From Cupriavidus gilardii (GTDB lineage Bacteria > Pseudomonadota > Gammaproteobacteria > Burkholderiales > Burkholderiaceae): DNA of 64,000 nt. A program made the position numbers and the translations under genes. Shown here piece by piece: positions 36,172 through 44,725 of the stretch. The notes under the pieces were generated by a model. It had not been told where the DNA came from, made no database searches, and was given only the letters and a program-made list of their open reading frames with translations. Position 1 is the first letter of the stretch; every line of letters starts with the position of its first letter. The stretch spans positions 62,001 through 126,000 of the forward strand of contig NZ_VZOV01000005.1 of the NCBI RefSeq assembly GCF_008801915.1, read 5' to 3'.

Positions 36172-36705
36172 ATGTCCAACCAATTTCCTGCGCATGCCCA
36201 GGCGCCCGGCGGCGTCATTGGCGGCCAGCCGGCCTCCCGGCTCGACCCGCTGGCCTACCTGCTGATGCGGACCGTGTTCGGCCTCGTGATGATGACGCAC
36301 GGCCTGCCCAAGCTGCTGGGCACCAGTCACGGTTCGATGGCCGACCCGATGGCGGGGGCAACCCGTCTGATCGCCGAAGTGCTGCACCTGCCCGGTGCGC
36401 CGGTGCTGGCCTGGCTCGTCGCCGTGCTCGAGACCTTCGGTGGCGCGATGCTGATCGCCGGTGCTTTCACCCGGCCGCTGGCCGCCTTGATGACGCTGCA
36501 GATGATCGCGATCTGCTATATCCACCGCCAGCATTTCGCCTGGATCGACCGCGGCATGGAATATCCGCTGGTGCTGCTGTCGGTCGCCTTGCTGATCGCG
36601 GCACGCGGTGGTGGGGCCTGGTCGCTGGACGGGGCACTGGCGGCGCGCCGCCGGTCCCGGGCTGGGCAAGGCGCGATGCGGGCCCGCCCGCCATGGCGGG
36701 ATTGA
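36172..36705 (+). CDS. DoxX family membrane protein
   Basis: Inner-membrane protein of 177 residues with four predicted helices. LMRTVFGLVMMTHGLPKLLG near 28-47 is the DoxX signature, followed by APVLAWLVAVLETFGGAMLI near 80 and PLVLLSVALLIAARGGGAWS near 145. The Arg-rich C-terminus lies in the cytoplasm. AGGAG precedes the ATG. It is 14 bases after the molybdenum subunit gene and probably in its operon, where it could serve as a quinone-side partner. DoxX proteins are poorly understood, so this is only inference. Confidence 0.85.
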   Translation: MSNQFPAHAQAPGGVIGGQPASRLDPLAYLLMRTVFGLVMMTHGLPKLLGTSHGSMADPMAGATRLIAEVLHLPGAPVLAWLVAVLETFGGAMLIAGAFTRPLAALMTLQMIAICYIHRQHFAWIDRGMEYPLVLLSVALLIAARGGGAWSLDGALAARRRSRAGQGAMRARPPWRD

Positions 36706-36744
36706 CGCGGCGCGGATCGATCTGTTAATTCTGCCGGACCTTCA

Positions 36745-37701
36745 ATGCAGATCGATCCCAACGGCATGGACCGCTTCGACGCCTTGCAACTGTTTACGCG
36801 CATCGTGGAACTGGGCACCTTTTCCGGTGCCGCCAACGCGCTCAATATTCCGCGCGCGACCGCGACGCATGCGATCAAGGAGCTGGAGGCGCGGCTCGGC
36901 GTCCGGCTGCTCGAACGCACCACGCGCCAGGTCCGGCCCACGCTCGACGGCCAGGCGTTCTACGCGCGCAGCAAGCGCGTGCTGGCAGAGCTCGAAAATG
37001 CGGAGACTTCGCTGAGCAGCCACGTATCGGATCCGCGCGGCACGCTGCGGCTCGATCTGCACGGCATCCACGCGGCGATGATCATCCTGCCGCGGATCGA
37101 CGACTTCCATCGGCGCTATCCGCATATCGAGCTGGTGGTCAGCAGCGGCGATCGCCTGGTCGATCTGGTCGGGGAGGGCATCGATTGCGTGGTGCGGGCC
37201 GGCGTGCCGCGAGAGTCGTCGCTGGTCGCGCGGCGGCTGGCCAATCTTCCCGAGATCATCTGTGCCAGCCCGGCCTATCTGGAGCGGCATGGCACGCCGC
37301 GCCATCCCGATGAACTCGCGCAGCACCAGGGCGTGGGATTCTTCTCCCGCAATCACGACTACCGCTACCCGTTCACGGTCAGGACCGACGGCGAGGTAGT
37401 CGAATATCTGCCGCGCGGCTGGATCACCGTCAGCGACGCCGAGTGCTATACGCAGGCCGGCCTGGCCGGCTGCGGACTGATCCAGGTGCCGCGCTTCCGC
37501 CTCGAGGAACATCTGCGCGCGGGGCGGCTGGTGCAGGTGCTGGCGGACTGGCCGTGCCCGGAACTGCCGATCTCGGTCATGTACACCTCGCAGCGCCAGC
37601 TGGCGCCGCGGGTACGGGTCTTCGTCGACTGGGTGTCGGCGCTGTATGAAGAGCGCTTCGGACCGGTGCAAGCCGGGGCATCGTCGCGGCGGCGGGCGTA
37701 A
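36745..37701 (+). CDS. LysR family transcriptional regulator
   Basis: LysR regulator of 318 residues. The N-terminal HTH (about 10-68) contains LGTFSGAANALNIPRATATH and LEARLGVRLLERTTRQVRPT. The substrate domain follows with GTLRLDLHGIHAAMIILPRI and GEGIDCVVRAGVPRESSLVA, which place it in the CrgA/DmlR-like group. A second possible start is the Met at residue 8. It is transcribed in the same direction as the molybdenum hydroxylase operon, 39 bases beyond doxX, so it may regulate that operon or be its last gene. Confidence 0.9.
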   Translation: MQIDPNGMDRFDALQLFTRIVELGTFSGAANALNIPRATATHAIKELEARLGVRLLERTTRQVRPTLDGQAFYARSKRVLAELENAETSLSSHVSDPRGTLRLDLHGIHAAMIILPRIDDFHRRYPHIELVVSSGDRLVDLVGEGIDCVVRAGVPRESSLVARRLANLPEIICASPAYLERHGTPRHPDELAQHQGVGFFSRNHDYRYPFTVRTDGEVVEYLPRGWITVSDAECYTQAGLAGCGLIQVPRFRLEEHLRAGRLVQVLADWPCPELPISVMYTSQRQLAPRVRVFVDWVSALYEERFGPVQAGASSRRRA

Positions 37702-37729
37702 TCACGACGGCTTCGGACATCGGTCCGCA

Positions 37730-38626
37730 TCAATGCGCGGCCGCCACCGCGCGCTGGAACGACACCGCGGTATGCCGCATCGCGTCGCGCACGGCCGCGA
37801 CCGAGCGGTTGTCGTCGTCGGCCTTGCGGGTCACCATCGACAGCGTCAGCACCGGCGCCGCCCGGCCGAGCCGGACGATGCGGACCGGATATCCCTGCAG
37901 CACCACCGGATCCGGCGACTGCACGATCGACACGCCGAGCCCTGCGCTGACCATGGCAACGATGGCCGGGGCACTGTCGAATTCCACCGTGCCACGTATC
38001 TCGGGCACATGGTTGCCGACATACTGCGCGGCCAGCGCGCCCGACACGGTATTGCGGTCATAGCGGATCCAGTCGTACAGCCGGAACAGCGACGCCACAT
38101 TGCTTTCCATCGCGCCGGGTGGGGCGATCAGCACCAGTTCGCGGCGCAGCATCGGCGTCCAGCGCAAGCGCGCCGTCCCGCCCGAGGGCGGCTGCGCGAC
38201 CAGCGCCGCATCCAGCTCGCCGGCCTTGACCGAGGCGGTCAGGGTACTGCTGCGGCCGCGCTCCAGACGCAGCTCCAGCCGAGGATGGCGCTCGCGGACG
38301 AAGCGCACGATGCCCGGCAGCAGCACGGGCTGCAACGATTCGATGATCCCCAGGCGAACCACGCCTTCCACCGCAAGGCTGCTTCCGGTGCGCAGGGCCT
38401 CCAGGTTCTGCAGCGCCTGCTGCATCGTTTCGGAAACCTGATGGGCCAGGCGATTGGGGCGTGCCTGCAGCCCCGAGCGATCGAACAGCGGCCTGCCCAG
38501 ATACTGCTCCAGCTGCTTCATCTGCATGCTGACCGCGCTCGGCGTCACGTTGGTCTGTCGGGCCGCGGCGGCGAAGGTTCCGGTCTCGAGCACCGCGGCA
38601 AGCGTGTGGAAGGTTTCGATCTTCAT
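37730..38626 (-). CDS. LysR family transcriptional regulator
   Basis: LysR regulator of 298 residues. ATG at 38626 has AAGGA 6 bases upstream; a TTG one codon earlier is also open. The HTH region (3-62) includes LETGTFAAAARQTNVTPSAV and MKQLEQYLGRPLFDRSGLQA. The effector domain has GVVRLGIIESLQPVLLPGIV near 88 and VAMVSAGLGVSIVQSPDPV near 222. It is divergent from the TauD/TfdA dioxygenase gene with only 103 bases between, the standard LysR regulator-target arrangement. It converges with the preceding LysR gene. Confidence 0.92.
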   Translation of the reverse strand: MKIETFHTLAAVLETGTFAAAARQTNVTPSAVSMQMKQLEQYLGRPLFDRSGLQARPNRLAHQVSETMQQALQNLEALRTGSSLAVEGVVRLGIIESLQPVLLPGIVRFVRERHPRLELRLERGRSSTLTASVKAGELDAALVAQPPSGGTARLRWTPMLRRELVLIAPPGAMESNVASLFRLYDWIRYDRNTVSGALAAQYVGNHVPEIRGTVEFDSAPAIVAMVSAGLGVSIVQSPDPVVLQGYPVRIVRLGRAAPVLTLSMVTRKADDDNRSVAAVRDAMRHTAVSFQRAVAAAH

Positions 38627-38634
38627 CAAAAATC

Positions 38635-38656
38635 CTTATGAAGCATCTCAAATAAG
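38635..38656. promoter_or_regulatory. Candidate LysR operator between the divergent LysR and dioxygenase genes
   Basis: CTTAT and ATAAG form an inverted repeat spaced by 12 bases, in an AT-rich patch of an otherwise GC-rich region. This dyad spacing fits LysR-type sites (T-N11-A class). It starts 8 bases upstream of the LysR ATG and lies 74 bases from the dioxygenase ATG, so it could serve both. Confidence 0.45.
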
Positions 38657-38729
38657 TTCGCTTTTCTCATCATACGCCGTCTCGCTAGACTAGCTCCAAC
38701 GTATCGAACCACCCGTGGAGGAGCCCCCG

Positions 38730-39911
38730 ATGGCAGTGACAGCCGTACCCGACGCCGCGCAACATATGCAACGTCCGCAGCCTTGGACCGCGCGGCAGGC
38801 CAGCGAGGACCGCTCGTGGGTGCTGCGCTTGAACGAGGCGCAGGTCCAGGGGATGCGCGAGGCGCTGGCCCACGCCAAGGCGGTGAACAAGCCGCTGCTG
38901 GAGATGGAGCAGGCCGATTTCCCGCTGAACGACGCCGCGCGCGATGTGTTGCGGCAAGCCATCGACACCACCCAGGGCCGCTGGGGCATGTGTCTGCTGA
39001 AAGGCTTCCCGGTCGACGAGTGGACCGAGCAGGAGGCACGGCTGGCTTACTGGGGTATGAGCCTGCATATGGGTGTGGCCCGCACGCAGAACCGCGCCAG
39101 CGAGATCATGAACGATGTGCGCAACGAAGGGGGCGAGTACAAGGTCAAGGGCGGCCGCGGCTACAACACCAATGCGGGGCTCGACTTCCACCAGGATTCC
39201 TGCGATGTGGTAGGCCTGCTGTGCCGTCGCACCGCCAAGGCCGGTGGCACGAGCAAGGTGATCAGCTCGATTGCGTTGTACGAAGAAGTCCAGCGTCGGC
39301 GTCCGGACCTGATTCCCGTGCTGAAGGGGACCTTCTTCCATAGCTATCAGGGCACGCAAGATCCCAGCCAGCCGCCGTATTACCGCTGCCCGATCTTCGG
39401 CAGCCACCCCGAGTACTTTGCCGCGCGTACCAACCGCAAGAACACGGCGGCCGCGCAACGCGACTTTCCCGAACTGCCCCGTCTGACGGCGCAGCAGATC
39501 GAAGCGCTGGACCTGCTGGACGAACTGATGCCGAGCGAGCTGCTGTGCTACACGATGGAGCTGGAGCAGGGCGACATGCAATTGCTGAACAACTACGTCA
39601 CGCTGCATTCGCGCACGCCGTTCGAAGACCATGACGAGCCCGACCGCAAGCGCCATCTGTTTCGGCTGTGGCTGGCCGTGCCCGGGTCGCAGCCGCTGCC
39701 GGACGACTGGAAGGAGTACTACGGCGATGTGCGCGCCGGCTCGGTGCGCGGCGGTGTGCGCGGCAGCGCGATCACGCAGGCCTTCCTCGACTACGAGAGG
39801 CGACAGGCCGCGGCGCTGAACATGCTGTTCGAGCCATGGCGCCCGCAGGTTCGGCAGGAAGACATGGCCCGCATCCTGGCGAACTACACCAACGCGGTGG
39901 CCGCCACATGA
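38730..39911 (+). CDS. TauD/TfdA family Fe(II)/2-oxoglutarate-type dioxygenase
   Basis: Predicted non-haem iron oxygenase of 393 residues. The iron-binding HxD motif is GLDFHQDSCDVVG near residue 155 and the distal His is in NYVTLHSRTPFEDH near 292. An Arg-rich stretch DRKRHLFRLWLAV supplies the usual 2-oxoglutarate carboxylate Arg. The start at 38730 follows GGAGGAG by 6 bases. Family members hydroxylate small acids such as taurine or aryloxyalkanoates. The gene overlaps the downstream PEP mutase-family gene (ATGA), so the two enzymes are likely to act in sequence. Confidence 0.88.
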   Translation: MAVTAVPDAAQHMQRPQPWTARQASEDRSWVLRLNEAQVQGMREALAHAKAVNKPLLEMEQADFPLNDAARDVLRQAIDTTQGRWGMCLLKGFPVDEWTEQEARLAYWGMSLHMGVARTQNRASEIMNDVRNEGGEYKVKGGRGYNTNAGLDFHQDSCDVVGLLCRRTAKAGGTSKVISSIALYEEVQRRRPDLIPVLKGTFFHSYQGTQDPSQPPYYRCPIFGSHPEYFAARTNRKNTAAAQRDFPELPRLTAQQIEALDLLDELMPSELLCYTMELEQGDMQLLNNYVTLHSRTPFEDHDEPDRKRHLFRLWLAVPGSQPLPDDWKEYYGDVRAGSVRGGVRGSAITQAFLDYERRQAAALNMLFEPWRPQVRQEDMARILANYTNAVAAT

Positions 39912-40804
39912 ACAGGACCATCGTGGAAGCCGGCCGGTCGCGTTCGCTGAAGGAACGCCTGCGAAGCCCGGAGCCGGTGCTGGCGCCGGGCGTCTACGAC
40001 GCGCTGTCCGCGCTGCTGGCCGAACAGGCTGGCTTCGAGGCGCTATATCTGTCCGGCGGCGCGGTCGCCTACACACTGCTGGGCCGCTCCGACGTGGGGC
40101 TGACCACGGCAACCGAGACCGCCGACGTACTGGCGCGCATCGCCGATCGCGTTTCGCTGCCGATCATCGTCGATGGCGATACCGGCTATGGCAACGCGCT
40201 GAACACCCAGCGCACGGTACGGGCGTTCGAGCGCGCCGGCGCCGCAATGATCCAGCTGGAGGATCAGGGTTTTCCGAAGCGCTGCGGGCATCTGGCAGGC
40301 AAGTCGCTGGTGTCGACCGCCGAGATGTGCGGCAAGCTGCGGGCGGCCCTGGATGCGCGGCACGATGCCGGCACGCTGATCCTTGCGCGAACGGATGCGG
40401 TCGCGGTGGAAGGGCTGGACGCAGCGATCGAGCGGGCCGAGGCCTATCTGGCCTGCGGCGTCGATGCGTTGTTTGTCGAGGCGGTGGTGTCGGCCGAGGA
40501 CATGGGCCGCGTCTGCGAGCGCTTCGCCGCCCGCATTCCCTTGCTCGCCAATATGGTCGAAGGCGGCAAGACCCCGATCCAGAGCGCGTCCGAACTCGGC
40601 CGGCGCGGCTATCGCATCGTCATCTATCCGGGCGGCACCGTACGCTTCGCCTCGCGCCAGCTGCAACGCTACTTCGCGGGCCTCAAGGCAGCGGGCACCA
40701 CGCGTGCCTTCGCCGGCGAAATGAACGATTTCGATGCGTTGAACGCGCTGATTGGCACGCCCGAGCTGCTCGACACCGGCAGACGGTATGCCGGTGAGGA
40801 CTGA
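39908..40804 (+). CDS. Isocitrate lyase/PEP mutase family protein (2-methylisocitrate lyase-like)
   Basis: TIM-barrel enzyme of 298 residues. LAPGVYDALSALLAEQAGFE near 24, VDGDTGYGNALNTQRTVR near 86 with the Mg-binding acids, and the catalytic Cys loop GFPKRCGHLAGK near 121 match C-C bond lyases. The Cys in KRCGH separates it from the oxaloacetate decarboxylase subgroup, which lacks it. It would cleave a substituted malate or isocitrate to a 2-oxo acid plus a second acid. Its ATG overlaps the dioxygenase stop. A hydroxylation-then-lyase route is an inference from this coupling. Confidence 0.88.
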   Translation: MNRTIVEAGRSRSLKERLRSPEPVLAPGVYDALSALLAEQAGFEALYLSGGAVAYTLLGRSDVGLTTATETADVLARIADRVSLPIIVDGDTGYGNALNTQRTVRAFERAGAAMIQLEDQGFPKRCGHLAGKSLVSTAEMCGKLRAALDARHDAGTLILARTDAVAVEGLDAAIERAEAYLACGVDALFVEAVVSAEDMGRVCERFAARIPLLANMVEGGKTPIQSASELGRRGYRIVIYPGGTVRFASRQLQRYFAGLKAAGTTRAFAGEMNDFDALNALIGTPELLDTGRRYAGED

Positions 40805-40865
40805 GCGCCCGCCCCACGCCGAGCGATCGATATATCCAGACAAAAACCCCCAGGGGGAGACAACC

Positions 40866-41816
40866 ATGCAACGACGCGATTTCCTCGGCCTGCTGGCAGC
40901 GGCCGCGATATTGCCCCGGGTGGCGCAGGCGGCTGCCGTCACCAGGATGATGGTCGGCGCGACGCCAGGCGGCGGCACCGATCTGGTAGCCCGCGCGCTG
41001 GCGGCCGAACTGGAGCAGCGGCTGAAGCAGTCGTTCATCGTCGAGAACCGCGGCGGCGCGGCCGGCAATATCGCGGCGATGGCGGTGGCCAAGGCCGACC
41101 CCGACGGCGGCACGCTGCTGCTCAGCTATACCAGCCACGCGATCAACCCCGCGCTGTTCGACAAGAAGCCGTTCGATCCGCTGAAGGACTTCACGCCGAT
41201 CTCGCTGATCGCCACTTCGCCCCTCGTACTGGTGTCCCGTCCCGACCTGGGCGTTGGCAATGCGCGCGAGCTGATCGCGCTGGCAAAGTCGCGGCCGGGC
41301 AAGCTGAGCCTGGCGGTGGCCGGCGTCGGCAGCGCTAACCATCTTGCCGGCGAAATGTTCAAGCGCGAAGCAGGTATCGAGATGATCAGCGTGCCATACA
41401 AGGGCGCGGCGCCGGCGGTGGCCGACGTCGTCGCCGGTCAGGCCGATCTGCTGCTCGGCAATGTGGCGACGGTGCAGCCGCTGCTGCAGGCCGGCAAGAT
41501 CAAGGGCCTGGGCGTCAGTACCGCACAGCGCCTGCCGTCAATGCCGGAGCTTGCGCCGATCGCCGAGGTGGTGCCGAACTTTGATTACAGCTCGTGGTAC
41601 GGGCTGCTGGGGCCGGCAGGCATGCCGGCCGACGCCGTGGCGCAACTGGGCAAGGCCGTGCGGGCTGCGGTGGCCTCGCCGGCGATGCGCAAGCGGTTGC
41701 AGGGCGAGGGGCTGGTGCCTGTCGGCAGCGATGCCGCCGAATTCACGCGCTTCCTGCAAAGCGAGATTGCCCGCTGGGCGAAGGTCGTCGCGGTCACCGG
41801 CACGCGTGTGAGCTGA
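40866..41816 (+). CDS. Bug family tripartite tricarboxylate transporter receptor
   Basis: Periplasmic receptor of 316 residues. MQRRDFLGLLAAAAILPRVA is a signal with a Tat-like RRDFL, cleaved near AQA-AAV. MMVGATPGGGTDLVARALAA, ENRGGAAGNIAAM and VPYKGAAPAVADVVAGQADL are Bug features. GGGGAGA lies upstream of the ATG. It follows the PEP mutase-family gene by 61 bases, completing a three-gene unit of dioxygenase, lyase and uptake receptor under the LysR gene at 37730. Confidence 0.9.
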   Translation: MQRRDFLGLLAAAAILPRVAQAAAVTRMMVGATPGGGTDLVARALAAELEQRLKQSFIVENRGGAAGNIAAMAVAKADPDGGTLLLSYTSHAINPALFDKKPFDPLKDFTPISLIATSPLVLVSRPDLGVGNARELIALAKSRPGKLSLAVAGVGSANHLAGEMFKREAGIEMISVPYKGAAPAVADVVAGQADLLLGNVATVQPLLQAGKIKGLGVSTAQRLPSMPELAPIAEVVPNFDYSSWYGLLGPAGMPADAVAQLGKAVRAAVASPAMRKRLQGEGLVPVGSDAAEFTRFLQSEIARWAKVVAVTGTRVS

Positions 41817-41851
41817 GATGGAGGGGCGGCGCGAGGCCGCCTGTGCCTGCC

Positions 41852-42550
41852 TCAGGCCCGGTTCACCACCGGCAGCAGCGCGCCGTGAATCGCGCGGGCG
41901 GCGTCCGAGGCCAGGAACAGGATCGCGTCGGCCAGTGCCGCGGGATCGACCCAGCGCGAGGCGTCGGCGTCGGGCATCGCCGCACGGTTTTCCGGGGTAT
42001 CGAGCACGCTGGGCAGCACGGCGTTGACATGGATGCCCTGGTCGCGCACCTCGGCCGACAGCGCCTCGGTCAGCCGCGCCAGCGCGTCCTTGGACGCGCA
42101 ATAGGCGCCCATCTGTGCCAGCCCGCGCGCCGAGGAGTTCGCGCCGACATTGACGATCCTGCCGCCGCCCGCCGCGATCATATGCGGCACCACCGCGCGC
42201 GACACGTTCAGCACGGTACGCAGGTTCAGGTCGAACATCCGTTCCCACTGCGCATCGGCGCCTTCGCCGACGACCGGGCCCATGCCGAAGCCCCCCGCCA
42301 GATTGCACACCACGTCGATACGCCGGGCGCTGCCGATCGCCTGTTCGACCACGCGCTTGACCGCGGCGGCGTCGAGCAGGTCCGCTTCCACCGCGAGATG
42401 CTCGCCGGCCGGAAGGGCGGGGCTGACGCCGGGGCGGTCGACCAGCACCAGCCGTGCGCCGGCACGCGCGAAGGCGTCGGCGACGGCGCGGCCGAGGTTG
42501 CCGGCCGCGCCGGTGATGAGGACGGTCTTGTCGTGGAAGTCGAATGCCAT
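41852..42550 (-). CDS. SDR family oxidoreductase
   Basis: NAD(P)-dependent short-chain dehydrogenase of 232 residues. The cofactor motif is TVLITGAAGNLGRAVADAFA at residues 8-27. NLAGG near 84 replaces the usual NAG motif region, the catalytic Ser is in VNVGANSSARG near 135, and the YxxxK pair is in AYCASKDALARL near 151. AGGAG 8 bases before the ATG fixes the start at 42550. It converges with the Bug receptor of the dioxygenase unit and has no clear partner. The substrate is unknown. Confidence 0.9.
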   Translation of the reverse strand: MAFDFHDKTVLITGAAGNLGRAVADAFARAGARLVLVDRPGVSPALPAGEHLAVEADLLDAAAVKRVVEQAIGSARRIDVVCNLAGGFGMGPVVGEGADAQWERMFDLNLRTVLNVSRAVVPHMIAAGGGRIVNVGANSSARGLAQMGAYCASKDALARLTEALSAEVRDQGIHVNAVLPSVLDTPENRAAMPDADASRWVDPAALADAILFLASDAARAIHGALLPVVNRA

Positions 42551-42719
42551 GTCGGATCTCCTGGATATACGTTGCGTGGCGCCGATGTCCCGGCGCCGAT
42601 GCGGTCGGCGCCCAGTGTATGGCGGCGCGCCCAACAGGATGTTGCGATTGCGGCTCGGGCTAACCCTGTGTCGCGGCAGAAAATTGCGGCAGGGGCCGAT
42701 ATCGGGGCCGACGGCCCGC

Positions 42720-43193
42720 CTACAGCTCCAGCGGCATGGCGCTGGTGCACTTGATCTCGTCGAGACAGACGCTGGAGCGCACGCCGCTGACGCCCGGAAT
42801 CCGCATCAGCGTATCGAGCAGGAAGTCCGACAGCGACTTCAGGTCGCGCGCGACCACCTTCAATACATAGTCGATGTCGCCCGTCACGGAGAAGCACTCC
42901 TGGATCTGGGCCAGCTCGGTGACCAAGCCCTTGAACTTCGACAGGTCGCGGATATGGCCGCGCTCCATCGTCACATGGATGAAGGCCACCACGCCGAAGC
43001 CGAGCATGGCGCCGTCGAGCCGCGCTTCGTAGCGCTTGATGATGCCGCTTTCCTCCAGGCGCCGGTGGCGCCGCAAAGTCTGCGCCGGCGAGAGGTTGAT
43101 CGCCTCGGCCAGTTCCAGGTTGGAGGCGCGGCCGTGCTCCTGCAAAACGTCCAGCAGCCGGCGGTCGGTACGGTCCAGTTCGATCGAATGCAT
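42720..43193 (-). CDS. Lrp/AsnC family transcriptional regulator
   Basis: Regulator of 157 residues. The HTH (about 3-60) includes LDRTDRRLLDVLQEHGRASN and INLSPAQTLRRHRRLEESGI. The C-terminal RAM domain (about 68-150) has GFGVVAFIHVTMERG and CFSVTGDIDYVLKVVARDLK, where small ligands bind. It is divergent from hppD across a 262-base gap. Lrp-type activators next to hppD are known to respond to aromatic amino acids, so control of hppD and possibly the permease and tyrB is likely. Confidence 0.92.
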   Translation of the reverse strand: MHSIELDRTDRRLLDVLQEHGRASNLELAEAINLSPAQTLRRHRRLEESGIIKRYEARLDGAMLGFGVVAFIHVTMERGHIRDLSKFKGLVTELAQIQECFSVTGDIDYVLKVVARDLKSLSDFLLDTLMRIPGVSGVRSSVCLDEIKCTSAMPLEL

Positions 43194-43216
43194 CTTTATT
43201 TCTCCAAGGCGCGGAT

Positions 43217-43239
43217 GGATGAAATGTTATCTCACATCC
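43217..43239. promoter_or_regulatory. Candidate Lrp-type operator between the Lrp gene and hppD
   Basis: GGATG and CATCC form an inverted repeat with an AT-rich 13-base centre, 24 bases from the Lrp start. Lrp dimers recognise short dyads with AT-rich centres. The rest of the gap 43194-43455 is AT-richer than its surroundings up to about 43300 and shows no gene. Confidence 0.35.
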
Positions 43240-43455
43240 TAGGGTTTCCCTGTGGTTTTAACGAAATCCAATTTGGCGCCTCGAAATATAAACTGCATCG
43301 CATCGCTGCATGCCACCGGCTGTCCAGGCTACATGCCGAGGCTCCCCAGGGACCGACGCCCGCCAGTGCCGCCGGACGCATGCGAAGCCGAAATAATATT
43401 TCCCCGGGGGATGCCCCGGCATCCCGGACCCACAACCCACTTGCCAGAAGACGAT

Positions 43456-44529
43456 ATGAGCGATCTCTTTGACAACCCGATGCAGCTGATGGGCTTTGAA
43501 TTCGTCGAATTCGCCTCGCCGACGCCGAACGTGCTCGAGCCCCTGTTCGAACAGATGGGCTTCACGCTGGTGGCCCGCCACCGCTCCAAGGACGTGGTGC
43601 TGTATCGCCAGGGCGACGTCAATTTCATCGTCAATCGCGAGCCGAACAGCCTGGCCGCGTACTTCGCGGCCGAGCACGGCCCGAGCGCCTGCGGCATGGC
43701 GTTCCGCGTCAAGGACTCGCACAAGGCCTACGCCCGTGCGCTCGAGCTCGGCGCCCAGCCGATCGAGATCCCGACCGGCCCGATGGAGCTGCGCCTGCCG
43801 GCGATCAAGGGCATCGGCGGCGCGCCGCTGTACCTGATCGACCGCTTCGAAGACGGCAAGAGCATCTACGACATCGACTTCGAATTCGTCGAAGGCGTGG
43901 ACCGCCGCCCGGTCGGCCATGGCCTGAAGCTGATCGACCACCTGACGCACAACGTCTACCGTGGCCGCATGGCGTACTGGGCTGACTTCTACGAGAAGCT
44001 GTTCAACTTCCGCGAGATCCGCTACTTCGACATCAAGGGCGAATACACCGGCCTGACCTCGAAGGCGATGACCGCGCCGGACGGCAAGATCCGCATTCCG
44101 CTGAACGAGGAATCGCAGAAGGGCGGCGGCCAGATCGAGGAATTCCTGATGGCGTTCAACGGCGAAGGCATCCAGCACATCGCCTTCCTGTGCGACAACC
44201 TGATCGAGGTCATCGACAACCTGCAGATGTCGGGCGTGCCGCTGGCGACCGCGCCGAACCAGTACTACTACGAGAACCTGGAAAAGCGCCTGCCGGGCCA
44301 TGGCCAGCCGGTCGACCAGCTGCAGGCTCGCGGCATCCTGCTCGACGGCACCACCGAAGGCGGCCAGCGCCGCCTGCTGCTGCAGATCTTCTCCAAGCCG
44401 CTGCTCGGCCCCGTGTTCTTCGAGTTCATCCAGCGCGAAGGCGACGAAGGCTTCGGCGAAGGCAACTTCAAGGCGCTGTTCGAATCGCTCGAGCGCGACC
44501 AGATCGAGCGGGGCGTGTTGACCGTCTGA
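43456..44529 (+). CDS. hppD: 4-hydroxyphenylpyruvate dioxygenase
   Basis: Non-haem Fe(II) enzyme of 357 residues that converts 4-hydroxyphenylpyruvate to homogentisate in tyrosine degradation. The start [20 protein letters not shown] fits the family; the frame is open upstream but unconserved. The iron ligands are the His in [13 protein letters not shown] near 161, the His in [13 protein letters not shown] near 240 and the Glu in [20 protein letters not shown] near 321. It lies upstream of the aromatic permease and tyrB genes. Homogentisate 1,2-dioxygenase is not in the window. Confidence 0.96.
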   Translation: MSDLFDNPMQLMGFEFVEFASPTPNVLEPLFEQMGFTLVARHRSKDVVLYRQGDVNFIVNREPNSLAAYFAAEHGPSACGMAFRVKDSHKAYARALELGAQPIEIPTGPMELRLPAIKGIGGAPLYLIDRFEDGKSIYDIDFEFVEGVDRRPVGHGLKLIDHLTHNVYRGRMAYWADFYEKLFNFREIRYFDIKGEYTGLTSKAMTAPDGKIRIPLNEESQKGGGQIEEFLMAFNGEGIQHIAFLCDNLIEVIDNLQMSGVPLATAPNQYYYENLEKRLPGHGQPVDQLQARGILLDGTTEGGQRRLLLQIFSKPLLGPVFFEFIQREGDEGFGEGNFKALFESLERDQIERGVLTV

Positions 44530-44579
44530 TCGTCTGATCGATCGGTCGGGCCGGTCTGATTCCGCGGATCGGCAGCGAC

Positions 44580-44597
44580 CCCGACGATCGCGTCGGG
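44580..44597 (+). terminator. Hairpin after hppD
   Basis: CCCGACG-ATCG-CGTCGGG is a perfect 7-base stem with a tetraloop, 51 bases after the hppD stop. Only ACTATT follows, so the T-rich tract is poor. It may separate hppD from the permease transcript. Confidence 0.45.
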
Positions 44598-44725
44598 ACT
44601 ATTCACAGGGTCATATCCACCGACTGCCCGGCGCTACCCGCGCCGCGGCAGCGCACAGCCATAAGCGCCCGTCCGATAGAGGCGCCCGGCTATCATTCCA
44701 AAAGAATGGGTAGAGGAAACACTTC

